A stretch of DNA of 42,202 nt from an uncultured Acetatifactor sp. (GCA_910586485.1 CAJUIA010000034.1:1-42202), one strand, 5' to 3'; counted from the first letter of the stretch, positions 1-8,203 are shown. Notes: generated by a model from the letters alone, not told the origin. Made by a program: numbers and translations.

Positions 1-1073
1 ACCGCGATCTCCACGTCCGCCCTGCTGGCAGACGTGCCGGTCTGGCTGCTGCCCAGCCTCCCCGACAGATGCCCTGCGCTGGCGCCGTCGTTGCCGCTGC
101 CTACGCAGATCACCGTCCTGCCGATCTCTGAGGCATTATCCAGAAAACGCTCCAAAAGAGAACTGCCGTCATGGGCTCCGTAGCTGTTCCCGAAGCTTAA
201 GTTAACTGCCAGCGGCATCTGCAGCTCCTGCGCCTTTCTCACAGCCCAGGTCACCCCCCGCATAATTTCCGTTGTCCGCGGAAAAGAGGCCGCATCCGGC
301 AGTCCCAGCTTTACAATCAGCAGCTCCGCTTCCGGCGCCGCTCCTCGGTAATACTGCAGCCTTTCGTAAAAACCGTTGTTTCCTCCCTCGCCTTCACTGT
401 ACCCTGCAGCGATTCCTGCCACCGCCGTGCCGTGACCGCTGGTATCCAAAGCAGGCAGCAGCATAAACTGCCTTTCCTGGGTTTCCGCCTCCAATGCGGT
501 ATTAATCTGTGCCGCATCAAACTCTACTCCCTGGCGGAAGCCTGTCGGCGCCCGCCTGATCACGCCTGCCCCATCCTCACCGCTTTCCGCTTCGCCCTGC
601 TCCCCTGACGGCACAAGGGTCTGATCCCACAGATAACGAATCCTTGTGCTGCCGTCCGCATGTCGAAACACCGGCAGACGGTAATCAATGCCGCTGTCCA
701 ATACCGCTATCAGCACGCCCCTTCCCGTCAAAGACAGATCCTGTCCGGATAACTGCCGTATGCAGGAATCCGTAACAGGATCTGTCACCTCATAGAAAAA
801 GCGCTTGGGCTTTTCCACATATTCAATTTCCTCCAGCTCCGCCACTTGCTCCACCAGGCCGTCTGGTACAGTCAATATGGCGTATCCTGCAATCAGATAT
901 TCAATCTGTACATTCAGAGCCTCCAGTACATCCAGACTGCCATGATATTTTACGATCAGCTCCCAGGTCCGGGTAACATCATTAAATCCTACATTCAGCT
1001 CTTCCGTTCTTTCCCTTGTTTCCTCCGATGTCTGCAGCGCCAGCTGCAAAAGATCCTCCAGCTTCTGATTCAT
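1..1073 (-). CDS. S8 family (subtilisin-like) peptidase, C-terminal part beyond window
   Basis: About 357 residues are visible; the 3' end lies outside the window. An N-terminal prodomain-like stretch of about 100 residues precedes the subtilase fold. The catalytic Asp is in LDSGID (about D126) and the catalytic His in SGHGTAVAG (about H214). A VGSGNDG stretch fits the oxyanion Asn region. The catalytic Ser would lie past the edge. An insertion of about 60 residues between Asp and His, and the lack of a signal peptide, recall the CspA/B/C-like S8 proteins of clostridia. I infer an intracellular or spore-associated serine protease; activity cannot be judged without the Ser. The start is the ATG at 1071-1073 with a weak GGGG site upstream. 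The first copy of the 71-bp repeat lies 46 bp upstream, so its promoter region has been rearranged. Confidence 0.88.
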   Translation of the reverse strand, partial: MNQKLEDLLQLALQTSEETRERTEELNVGFNDVTRTWELIVKYHGSLDVLEALNVQIEYLIAGYAILTVPDGLVEQVAELEEIEYVEKPKRFFYEVTDPVTDSCIRQLSGQDLSLTGRGVLIAVLDSGIDYRLPVFRHADGSTRIRYLWDQTLVPSGEQGEAESGEDGAGVIRRAPTGFRQGVEFDAAQINTALEAETQERQFMLLPALDTSGHGTAVAGIAAGYSEGEGGNNGFYERLQYYRGAAPEAELLIVKLGLPDAASFPRTTEIMRGVTWAVRKAQELQMPLAVNLSFGNSYGAHDGSSLLERFLDNASEIGRTVICVGSGNDGASAGHLSGRLGSSQTGTSASRADVEIA

Positions 1074-1119
1074 ATTTCCCCGCATTCCGCCGCGCGTCAG
1101 GCAGCATATGCGCCCTCTG

Positions 1120-1190
1120 CCCTCCCGCGGCGTTTTCTTTACAAAAGCTTATGCAGGAAAGTTTATACAATTTCGTTCTGATACGCCGCT
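1120..1190. repeat. 71-bp perfect direct repeat, copy A
   Basis: This stretch is identical base for base to 3877-3947, and identity stops abruptly on both sides (1119 g vs 3876 c; 1191 c vs 3948 a). The two copies lie 2757 bp apart and bracket the RloB/ATPase cassette. Inside each copy GCGGCGT near one end pairs with ACGCCGC near the other. Copy B contains the last 28 nt of the CoA-disulfide reductase gene, so copy A is a duplicated gene tail. It looks like a target-site or attachment-site duplication. Confidence 0.95.
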
Positions 1191-1230
1191 CTCGTACTCT
1201 TTTTCCTATTGCCTCATAATTCGGTTGCAT
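1191..1230 (-). pseudogene. 5' fragment of an Xre-type regulator gene cut at the repeat junction
   Basis: An ATG at 1230 preceded by AAGGGAGACAC opens a frame beginning MQPNYEAIGKRVRERR, the typical first residues of an Xre/Cro-like helix-turn-helix protein. The next codons fall into the 71-bp repeat and lose all resemblance to the family. The gene is therefore truncated exactly at the junction. The family call rests on only 16 residues, but the good ribosome site makes a chance match less likely. Confidence 0.5.
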
Positions 1231-1267
1231 GTGTCTCCCTTACACCCCTATTCCCATGTGAATTACC

Positions 1268-1942
1268 CTAATGGTATGCCATTGCTTTTCGTTGTATCTC
1301 TTCTACTAAATCCTGCACCATACTCGCAGGCCACATTTCTGATGGCTTTACCTTTCCATTCTCTATACATTTTTTATAACATCGTTTCGCTGTTTGAATT
1401 GCTTTTTCTTCATCTCCATACTGTACCAGTTTCCGATAAATATCCCTGTCCTTCTTAAGATATTTCCGTCCGGTAACTTTCTCAAACCTCTCCGCAAAGC
1501 GGTCACAGCAGATATAGGATTCCCTGATTGCTGGCATCTCCCCAAAATAAGCATACATCCAGATTTCAAAACAGGGATTGGACCATCCGGCATAAATACT
1601 ATTTTTCTCTGCCATTCGTATAATCTCATCAAAATCCTTTACCTGATCTCTGTCAAAGACAATCCAGGGAATACGGTACTGTGATTCCGCATCGGCAAGC
1701 TCCATTGCCCTTCTCACCAACTCTGCCGTTTTTGCCTTTTCTACCTTTATCACCAGTCTGTCCTTCAGTTCTGCAGGAATACTGTCCCGCAATCCTTCAA
1801 AATAATTTTTCTCCGTTTCTTTCGTATCAGTCACGATCAGATAATACCCCAATTCTGGTATTCTTTTCCCTACCCGCTGGTTTCGATCCCTTCTTTTGCC
1901 TGCCCTGCGGTCACTGGGCTTTTCCCCTCCTTTACTCGCCAT
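1268..1942 (-). CDS. rloB: RloB family protein (AbiLii-like)
   Basis: A 224-aa protein with the RloB signature: a basic N-terminus, then YLIVTDTKETEKNYFEGL (about 34-51), the acidic IVFDRDQ motif (D97 and D99), and GWSNPCFEIWMY. The spacing of Glu and Asp-x-Asp resembles a Toprim-like metal site; this is my inference from the motif. RloB proteins occur next to AAA ATPases in type I restriction loci and, as AbiLii, in the lactococcal AbiL phage-abortive system. The start overlaps the upstream ATPase stop by 11 nt, so the two are translated from one message and probably form a complex. Likely role: effector half of an anti-phage pair. The family call is firm; the biochemical activity is not visible. 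Confidence 0.85.
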   Translation of the reverse strand: MASKGGEKPSDRRAGKRRDRNQRVGKRIPELGYYLIVTDTKETEKNYFEGLRDSIPAELKDRLVIKVEKAKTAELVRRAMELADAESQYRIPWIVFDRDQVKDFDEIIRMAEKNSIYAGWSNPCFEIWMYAYFGEMPAIRESYICCDRFAERFEKVTGRKYLKKDRDIYRKLVQYGDEEKAIQTAKRCYKKCIENGKVKPSEMWPASMVQDLVEEIQRKAMAYH

Positions 1943-3227
1943 CAGCGGCCCTCCCTGTCAGCATTTTCATAGGCTTCAATGCAGGGATGGCTCCATAATT
2001 ACCAGTCAAATATTTCTTAGACAGTGCCTCGTCTCTGCGTACTTTATTGCCTTCCTCATCTTTAAAATCAGCCAAAGAATATAGTTCTGAAACTTCATCT
2101 TTATTTTTATTCACCAGCCATATCTCATCCCGCCGGAGCAGTTCATTGGAAAACTGCCATACATCATGTGTAGTAAAAATCAGTTGTGCATTCTGTGTAT
2201 TTATTTCCGGCGACAGAAAGGTCAATATTATGTTCCTTACCAACAGCGGGTGCAATCTGGCATTCAGTTCATCAATAAAAAGTGTTCCTCCATGATCCAG
2301 CACGTCCTTCAAAGACGGATAAAGTGCAAACATTTTCAGAGTACCGCTTGATTCCAGTTTCAAGGGAATGGATGCCATCTTCTGACTGTCTGACATCTTA
2401 TGAAGGGCATCTATTTTATAACTTTTTCCCGTATTTTTTTCCTCTTCAACCTGCAATTCTTCCACATTAAAATCTTTGATTGCCTCGTCAAAGGACGCAA
2501 AATAATTTACCACATTTCCCTGCACCTCCTTACTGTCTACAAATCCCTCTGGAAGCACCTTGGAGCGGAAATAGTTCTCTGCCGGATCTCCAAAATCAAG
2601 GATTTCATTATTCAAAAACCAATCTCTGACTTTTTTCAATTTAGCAACCCGCAGTTTTGTACCGAGAGATACAATAAGCGTTTCCTTATTCAAGGATGCC
2701 TTAATACTCTCCACCTGGTTTTTGGGAATCCCATTCATTTCCAGTTCTTCCCCCTTTTTCCGGTAAAAGATCGTCCTGTAGTTTTTCCTTGCAGTTTTCG
2801 CCTTGGAATACAGCCATTCCTCTACAACCTCATCCTTTTTTAACGAAAAACCATATTGATATATTTTTCCGCTGTTTTCAGCATTATCAACAAAAAATAC
2901 CTCAAAGGTGGTTTCTTCATTACGGCTCATTTCATCAAACAGAAACGGGGTAACTCTCATATAGCTGTTTTCCGTTTTCCGGCGGCTGTCCCCTTCACCC
3001 CCAAAATTAAAGGATTCTGCCACATAATAGGTCATATAATCAAACGCAGCATATACATTGGACTTCCCGCTTGCGTTGGCGCCGTAAATGGCCGCCACCT
3101 TCAACAGTTTATCATTGGCAATATCCACCACATGACTTTCATGCTCCGTTATTTTAGTTGCAGACAAGTCCAGTGATACTTCATCCCGAAATGATTTAAA
3201 GTTTCTAAAGTTAAATTGTATCAGCAT
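1932..3227 (-). CDS. AAA family ATPase, RloA/AbiLi-like partner of RloB
   Basis: A 431-aa ATP-binding protein of the AAA_21/OLD-like kind. The N-terminus (MLIQFNFRNFKSF) is typical of SMC/RecF-like defence ATPases. Walker A is GANASGKS at 49-56, Walker B is GTLFIDELNARLHP at about 314-327, and the H-switch is LIFTTHDVW. No nuclease domain is visible, so the effector is probably the overlapping RloB. The ribosome site GGGAGG stands before ATG 3227. A consensus-like promoter lies upstream (3271-3298), with its -35 inside a 21-bp-arm palindrome, which suggests tight repression. I infer a phage-sensing or phage-triggered module like AbiL. The cassette is bounded by 71-bp repeats, suggesting it arrived as a unit. 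Confidence 0.85.
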   Translation of the reverse strand: MLIQFNFRNFKSFRDEVSLDLSATKITEHESHVVDIANDKLLKVAAIYGANASGKSNVYAAFDYMTYYVAESFNFGGEGDSRRKTENSYMRVTPFLFDEMSRNEETTFEVFFVDNAENSGKIYQYGFSLKKDEVVEEWLYSKAKTARKNYRTIFYRKKGEELEMNGIPKNQVESIKASLNKETLIVSLGTKLRVAKLKKVRDWFLNNEILDFGDPAENYFRSKVLPEGFVDSKEVQGNVVNYFASFDEAIKDFNVEELQVEEEKNTGKSYKIDALHKMSDSQKMASIPLKLESSGTLKMFALYPSLKDVLDHGGTLFIDELNARLHPLLVRNIILTFLSPEINTQNAQLIFTTHDVWQFSNELLRRDEIWLVNKNKDEVSELYSLADFKDEEGNKVRRDEALSKKYLTGNYGAIPALKPMKMLTGRAADGE

Positions 3228-3270
3228 GACAACCTCCCTACTACAATTTTATTTTTTAAATCCCTCCTTT

Positions 3271-3298
3271 ATTATATTCTCTTTTTTTAAGAAATCAA
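3271..3298 (-). promoter_or_regulatory. promoter of the ATPase/RloB operon
   Basis: On the minus strand TTGATT (3293-3298), a 16-nt spacer, then TATAAT (3271-3276), 44 nt upstream of the ATPase ATG. The -35 falls within the left arm of the long inverted repeat at 3289-3340. Confidence 0.7.
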
Positions 3299-3340
3299 CA
3301 TTTAATTTTCAAAAAATGTAAAATTAGATGTTGATTTCTT
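3289..3340. promoter_or_regulatory. long near-perfect inverted repeat over the defence promoter (probable operator)
   Basis: Arms 3289-3309 and 3320-3340 match at 20 of 21 positions around a 10-bp centre. It overlaps the -35 and the region upstream of it. Because it lies upstream of the likely transcription start it would act as DNA (a dimeric repressor site) rather than as a leader hairpin. A plausible binder would be the lost Xre regulator whose 5' end remains at 1191-1230; that link is inference. Confidence 0.6.
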
Positions 3341-3506
3341 TATATTTCCTTTTTAAATGTTAGATAGTCGCCGTCTACATTCCCCTCTTCTCTGCATAAG
3401 CAGTCAGAGTAACGACAAACATTATACTAAATATTGCAACTACTCCATCCTTTTCAGCGCATTCAGGCATTTTCCACAGTATCAAAAGCCTTTTGAAAAG
3501 AGCTGC

Positions 3507-3535
3507 TTGAAATTCGAGCTGCTCTAATGTATAAT
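3507..3535 (+). promoter_or_regulatory. strong sigma-A-type promoter facing away from the ATPase gene
   Basis: TTGAAA (3507-3512), 17-nt spacer, TATAAT (3530-3535). An 8-bp direct repeat GAGCTGCT (3500-3507 and 3516-3523, 16-bp period) overlies the -35 and spacer and could be a regulator site. Confidence 0.6.
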
Positions 3536-3541
3536 TTATCC

Positions 3542-3637
3542 AGAGAGGTAATTGGACACGAACTCCGATATACCCTCAGCAGGAAAACTAATAAAGAATA
3601 GCATCCAACTTCTCAGGGCGGGATGCTATTTCTTTTT
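3542..3637 (+). ncRNA. candidate small RNA (about 95 nt) or tiny leader mRNA
   Basis: The promoter at 3507-3535 would start transcription near 3542. An intrinsic terminator ends it near 3637: arms 3597-3606 and 3621-3630 are a perfect 10-bp match followed by TCTTTTT. The transcript would be about 95 nt. A possible 29-codon reading frame opens with TTG at 3553 after AGAGAGG and ends past the terminator stem, so a peptide is less likely than an RNA. No known RNA family is recognised. It could be a regulatory RNA of the RloAB cassette or the leader of a deleted gene. Confidence 0.4.
3597..3637 (+). terminator. Rho-independent terminator
   Basis: A 10-bp perfect stem (AATAGCATCC with GGATGCTATT), 14-nt loop, then TCTTTTT on the plus strand. 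Confidence 0.7.
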
Positions 3638-3640
3638 ATG

Positions 3641-3876
3641 ATTGCCTATGCAGGACAGCGCTTCGGGCAAAAAAAGCAGTACATAAGTACCCTGCCAGAT
3701 GCCGATAGTCAATCTGCCTTGTGTTAAATAACTGCAAATATTTTTTTAATTGCTGAAGCGGGCCCGTCCCCACTCAAAAATGACCACCTATCCGGCACTT
3801 TTTCGTAGGACTAAATCAGCGGAACCTCCTGATTTTACTGAGGTTTTGCTAACCTGACAATAGAATAACACGCTCC
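3641..3876. other. non-coding stretch, possible IS end
   Basis: No gene is seen. AAAAATGACCACCTATCC near 3777 recalls terminal sequences of IS21-like elements, but there is no transposase and no second end, so this is only suggestive. The stretch ends at the second 71-bp repeat copy. Confidence 0.3.
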
Positions 3877-3947
3877 CCCTCCCGCGGCGTTTTCTTTACA
3901 AAAGCTTATGCAGGAAAGTTTATACAATTTCGTTCTGATACGCCGCT
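3877..3947. repeat. 71-bp perfect direct repeat, copy B
   Basis: Identical to 1120-1190. It covers the last 28 nt of the CoA-disulfide reductase gene (stop at 3920-3922) and 43 nt downstream. Because this copy is continuous with an intact gene, it is probably the native side, and copy A the duplicated side. Confidence 0.95.
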
Positions 3948-5659
3948 ACCCTTAAAACAGGACCCTCCGTTTTGTCCATGCCGCAGGCCGCCGCCGTTTC
4001 CACCAGACGCCGGTCATTCATTACTGCATCATAAAGCCGGAATCCGCCGGAGAAATTGTATGCCGTAAATCCGCTGCCCTCCAATATCCGAACAGCAATA
4101 TAGCTGCGCAGGCCGCTTTGACAAATAACATATACCGGCTTGTCAGGGTCCATTTCCTCCAGACGCTCACGAAGTTCATCTACCGGAATATTTCGAAACC
4201 CTTCCATATGTCCGCTGGCATATTCACCGGCCGTTCTCACATCTAAAAGTGTCACACTGCCATTTCGTGGAAGCTTTGCCACATCCTTAAGATGCCACTG
4301 CTTCAGCCTGCCTTCCGCAATATTATCAATCATAAAGCCGGCCATATTTACCGGATCCTTTGCGGAAGAATATGGCGGGGCATACGCAAGATCCAGGTCC
4401 TTCAGCTCTGTGGCCTTCATCCCCGCATGGATGGCAGCAGCCAGCACATCAATGCGTTTGTCCACTCCCTCATACCCCACAATCTGTGCTCCCAGCAGAC
4501 GGTAAGTTTCTTTTTCAAATACCACCTTCATTGTCATCACCCTGCCGCCGGGATAATAACCCGCATGGCTCATCGGAGACAAGATGACAGTATCCGCCTT
4601 AAGTCCTGCCTTCCCGGCATTTGTCTCGTTAATACCGGTAACCGCTGCCGTCATATCAAACACTTTGATCACCGAGCTGCCCTGACTTCCCAAATATCGG
4701 CTGTCGCCGCCGCAGATATTGTCGGCAATGATGCGCCCCTGTTTATTGGCAGGGCCTGCCAGAGAAATCAGCGTGTCCTCCCCGGTAACAAAGTGCTTAA
4801 CCTGCACCGCGTCACCGGCAGCATAAATATCAGGTACGGAAGTCTCCATCCGGTCATTTACAACAATGCTGCCTTTGATCCCCAGCTCAAGACCAGCCTC
4901 TTTGGCCAGGCGGGTATCCGGAACCACACCGATTGCCAGAATCACCATGTCTCCATGAAGAGGCGGCTCCCCCTTCAGCAGAACATCCACACCGTTACCC
5001 TTTTCCTCAAATCCCTCCACGGTATATCCCAGCATCAGCTTAATGCCGTGCCTGCGCATTGTACCGTGGATAAATGATGCCATATCCCTGTCAAAGGGAT
5101 TCATCAGCTGCTCCGGGCGCTGGACAATCGTCACCTCCATGCCAAGCTCCCGCAGATTCTCCGCCAGCTCCAGACCGATGAAGCCCCCGCCTGCAATAAC
5201 GGCAGATCCGGGATGGTTTCGGTTAATATATTCCTTGATGCGAAAGGTATCCTCCACTGTCCGCAGAGTAAACAGCCGATCTACATCCGTGCCGGGAAGT
5301 CTGGGCCGAGCAGGCTTTGCACCGGGGGAGAGGATCAGCTTATCATAGCTTTCCTCAAATTCCGTTCCCGAATCCAGATCTCTTACCGAAACAGTCTTTT
5401 TATCGGGGTGGATCGCAGTAACCTCATGATGCACCTTCATATCCACCCGAAACCGCTTAAAAAAGCTCTCCGGGGTCTGGAGCGTCAGCTCTTCCGGATC
5501 CGTAATCACGTCCCCTATATAGTAGGGCAGACCACAGTTGGCATAGGAGATATAGCCCGAACGCTCAAACACCACAATCTGCGCCTGTTCATCCAATCTG
5601 CGTATTCTGGCGGCGGCAGCAGCTCCGCCAGCCACACCGCCTATAATCACAACTTTCAT
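3920..5659 (-). CDS. CoA-disulfide reductase / NAD(P)H oxidoreductase with C-terminal rhodanese domain
   Basis: A 579-aa FAD protein of the CoADR-RHD type. The N-terminal dinucleotide fold is MKVVIIGGVAGGAAAAARIR, the redox cysteine is C42 in SYANCGLPYY, a second GxGxxG lies at AGGGFIGLELAENL, and the FAD-binding VPDIYAAGDA motif is present. The last roughly 100 residues are a rhodanese domain with C513 in VICQSGLRSY. Relatives reduce CoA disulfide, CoA persulfide or polysulfide with NAD(P)H in the cytosol and serve in thiol and sulfur redox balance. The start is ATG 5659, which has AAAGGAGAA at proper spacing; a longer frame to 5731 has no such site. The 3' end is duplicated at 1120-1190. 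Confidence 0.9.
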   Translation of the reverse strand: MKVVIIGGVAGGAAAAARIRRLDEQAQIVVFERSGYISYANCGLPYYIGDVITDPEELTLQTPESFFKRFRVDMKVHHEVTAIHPDKKTVSVRDLDSGTEFEESYDKLILSPGAKPARPRLPGTDVDRLFTLRTVEDTFRIKEYINRNHPGSAVIAGGGFIGLELAENLRELGMEVTIVQRPEQLMNPFDRDMASFIHGTMRRHGIKLMLGYTVEGFEEKGNGVDVLLKGEPPLHGDMVILAIGVVPDTRLAKEAGLELGIKGSIVVNDRMETSVPDIYAAGDAVQVKHFVTGEDTLISLAGPANKQGRIIADNICGGDSRYLGSQGSSVIKVFDMTAAVTGINETNAGKAGLKADTVILSPMSHAGYYPGGRVMTMKVVFEKETYRLLGAQIVGYEGVDKRIDVLAAAIHAGMKATELKDLDLAYAPPYSSAKDPVNMAGFMIDNIAEGRLKQWHLKDVAKLPRNGSVTLLDVRTAGEYASGHMEGFRNIPVDELRERLEEMDPDKPVYVICQSGLRSYIAVRILEGSGFTAYNFSGGFRLYDAVMNDRRLVETAAACGMDKTEGPVLRVAAYQNEIV

Positions 5660-5855
5660 ATTCTTATTCTCCTTTAACACTTTTCGACATGCCGCCGGAG
5701 GCGGCAGTGCCGATACAGCCGGCACAAACAATACATGAACTTTGAAGAAGCGCTTTTGTCTTTTTGCCTTTCATTCTTTATACTATACTAAGGATTTCCG
5801 ACCGGATATGACGCATACAACAAAATTTTACAGGCAGTCAATTAACGTCCTAATA

Positions 5856-8054
5856 TTATGTTATATCTTTTTCTTGATAAAATAACCTTCTCAGTGTACA
5901 AATATCTCCCGGCATACGGTCTTTATCTTCTGTATGATACAGCTCTTTAACCCAGGCATAAAATTCATTTGCTGTCGGAGTCGTTAAGGCTGATGTATTT
6001 CGGATATATCCGTTTTTAAATGTTTCCTGTGATACTGCTCTCATATGCTTCCAGAATTGATAAAATGCAAGCTTCAGCTTTACCATATAGCCTGCGCTGT
6101 CCTCGATTACAAATCCTTCAATCTTATTTTCGTTATACTCATAGTCTTCTTCCAAAACTTCAAAATACCAGTCAAAAAATTCCTGCTGAGTCGCTATTTC
6201 AAACGCTTTTTCTTTATGGACTAATCCAAATTGATCTGCCACATGACACATTTCCTCATATTCGTACTTTGCAAAATCCATTTGATTATAAACAATATCG
6301 AGTAAAAATAATTTGCTTTCAGCATATTCGATAATATGGGGATCATTTTCCATGTCAACACATTCAAATACAAATGTCACATTATGCTCTTTGATATATT
6401 CCTTCATCTTCATAATATTATCAGCAGAAACCCCTGCATATAACATATCTTTCAGCCATCCTGCAAATTCGCCGGCAATCGTAGACTTACTGGCAATAAA
6501 CAAGTCATCCTCATACTCGTTATAGCTTACAATACCTAAAAATCCATTTTCTTTTACATAAACCGCCACCGGGAATTGTAATTTATGCTGCAGCACATCA
6601 AATTTAGTCTCTTTTCGTTCATTGATGTTAAAAAATTTTTCGTACGCTCTTGCAACTACCTTCCCTTTAACGGTATCAATATACAACCCCCTTGCTTTAA
6701 TTGTCTGTTCATCCCAGACTCCCTTGCTGAATGCCTTCGGCGTAAAATTAAAAGACGAGATATTGCCAAATTTCTTTTCCTGAATATATCTGCTTGCACG
6801 CAGCGCAATAATCACATCTGCTGTTGAACTGCTGACTACTGACTGTTCTTTCTGCATTTCCGGTGTTTTGAAGACATCATTTTTAATTTCACAAATATGG
6901 ATGCCGTCCCTGTCCACCTGTACACACCTCAGGCAGCCTCCAAATTCAACGTTGCCTTCCAAATTGAAGACTCTTTCATTTACCTTAACAGGAACTTGTT
7001 TCGTATTTCTGTGTCCATGAAGCTGGTAAAAATTATCAGGTGTAGTTTTAATAAATGTTTCCGCTATTTTTTCAAAATCATGATAGCCGCCCACGCCTCG
7101 AATCATCTGATCCGCTGCAACAAATGATAAATTTCCGGGAACCGTACTGAGTCCTGCATGGGTGACAAGATAGACATTATCTCCATATTTGTAATAAGCA
7201 CACTGACCAAATTTTCTGTATAACTGTCTTATATCCTTTTTGCTGATTTTTGCTTCCTCAAGAGATGGTTTTGTAATCAGTTCAAACTCTTTCGATTTTC
7301 CGGTACAATCATTTGCATACAGCCACAGCCATCTTTCGTGATTCCCCTCTAACATGAGGACATTCTTTTTATCCTTAATAGAGATCAGAAACTTTACAAC
7401 GTCTGCATTTTCAATTCCTCTGTCAATATAATCACCTGTAAAAATATAATATTCATCGTCCTTCATGCCGTCATTGTCTGAAAAATACTTCTGTAAAACA
7501 GTATTGCACCCATGAATATCTCCAATGTGATGAATCCTTTTATATGCAGATAAATCAATCCTTTTCAGCCAGATCGTATCTAATTCATCAGGCTTAATTA
7601 CTTTAATGCCGGAAGGAATTTTCTGCGTGGCAAATCTTGAATACATTTTATCAACTACTTCTTCCGGAACTCTCTTATATACTTCCCTGTTTGCATTTCT
7701 CTTCTTAACCTCTTCGATGGGAATATCCGTAAAATCAACGCAATAAATTCTGTATCTATAAGTAATGCACATTTCTTTATATCTGTTCATCTCAGAGGTC
7801 TTTGAGTTTGTAGCGTCAATTACTGTGAATTCACCTTTCTGCATCCTGACCTCCAACAGGCCAAACAAGGTCTTCCAGGCCACATTATCATTCGCCTGGC
7901 TGATGCCCTCCGTTCCATCCACCTGCATAACCGGACTCTGGCAAAGCAGTCTAATATCGTCAGCCGACAATGTATATAGCTTTAATCCGTTTTTCTCAAT
8001 CCAGGTAGATTTACCGCATCCAACAGAGCCCCTAAGTAAAAGTAAAATTCTCAT
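5856..8054 (-). CDS. polynucleotide kinase-phosphatase-RNA ligase (Pnkp-like RNA repair enzyme)
   Basis: A 732-aa protein with three domains. Residues 1-165 are a P-loop kinase (GSVGCGKST at 9-17, LSADDIRL). Residues 172-400 are a calcineurin-type phosphoesterase (GDIHG 178-182, GDYIDRG 207-213, GNHE 237-240, THAG with H299, HGH 346-348). Residues about 430-732 are a nucleotidyltransferase/RNA ligase domain (ARGLYID at about 454-460, EKFFN at about 472-476, nucleotide-binding Lys probably K501 in KENGFLG). The order matches Clostridium thermocellum Pnkp, which heals and seals cleaved RNA. Here the ligase motifs look closer to T4 Rnl1. No Hen1 methyltransferase gene is adjacent, unlike many Pnkp loci. 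Start ATG 8054 has AGGAG 7 nt upstream; the longer open frame lacks support. It has its own promoter (8167-8194), so it is probably monocistronic. Confidence 0.88.
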   Translation of the reverse strand: MRILLLLRGSVGCGKSTWIEKNGLKLYTLSADDIRLLCQSPVMQVDGTEGISQANDNVAWKTLFGLLEVRMQKGEFTVIDATNSKTSEMNRYKEMCITYRYRIYCVDFTDIPIEEVKKRNANREVYKRVPEEVVDKMYSRFATQKIPSGIKVIKPDELDTIWLKRIDLSAYKRIHHIGDIHGCNTVLQKYFSDNDGMKDDEYYIFTGDYIDRGIENADVVKFLISIKDKKNVLMLEGNHERWLWLYANDCTGKSKEFELITKPSLEEAKISKKDIRQLYRKFGQCAYYKYGDNVYLVTHAGLSTVPGNLSFVAADQMIRGVGGYHDFEKIAETFIKTTPDNFYQLHGHRNTKQVPVKVNERVFNLEGNVEFGGCLRCVQVDRDGIHICEIKNDVFKTPEMQKEQSVVSSSTADVIIALRASRYIQEKKFGNISSFNFTPKAFSKGVWDEQTIKARGLYIDTVKGKVVARAYEKFFNINERKETKFDVLQHKLQFPVAVYVKENGFLGIVSYNEYEDDLFIASKSTIAGEFAGWLKDMLYAGVSADNIMKMKEYIKEHNVTFVFECVDMENDPHIIEYAESKLFLLDIVYNQMDFAKYEYEEMCHVADQFGLVHKEKAFEIATQQEFFDWYFEVLEEDYEYNENKIEGFVIEDSAGYMVKLKLAFYQFWKHMRAVSQETFKNGYIRNTSALTTPTANEFYAWVKELYHTEDKDRMPGDICTLRRLFYQEKDIT

Positions 8055-8166
8055 TCTTTTTCTCCTGTCCGTTTCCAGCTTTGTAGCATTTCCAATGCCG
8101 ATAACCAGATATATCCTCCATAGCAAAGGGGCTGAGCCGGATTTCCTGGTTCTGCCCCTCGTCTGT

Positions 8167-8194
8167 ATTATACATGTTTTTTGATACCTGTCAA
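8167..8194 (-). promoter_or_regulatory. promoter of the Pnkp-like gene
   Basis: TTGACA (8189-8194), 16-nt spacer, TATAAT (8167-8172) on the minus strand, giving a leader of roughly 105 nt. Consensus in both boxes. Confidence 0.8.
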
Positions 8195-8203
8195 TGAAGA
8201 CCG

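Noticed and set aside
3760..3800. Insertion sequence inside the defence cassette
   Set aside because: Only an IS21-like end motif is present; no transposase, no paired end and no target duplication.
5660..5731. N-terminal 24-residue extension (leader peptide) of the CoA-disulfide reductase
   Set aside because: ATG 5659 has a good ribosome site and begins the conserved dinucleotide fold; the extension has no signal peptide.
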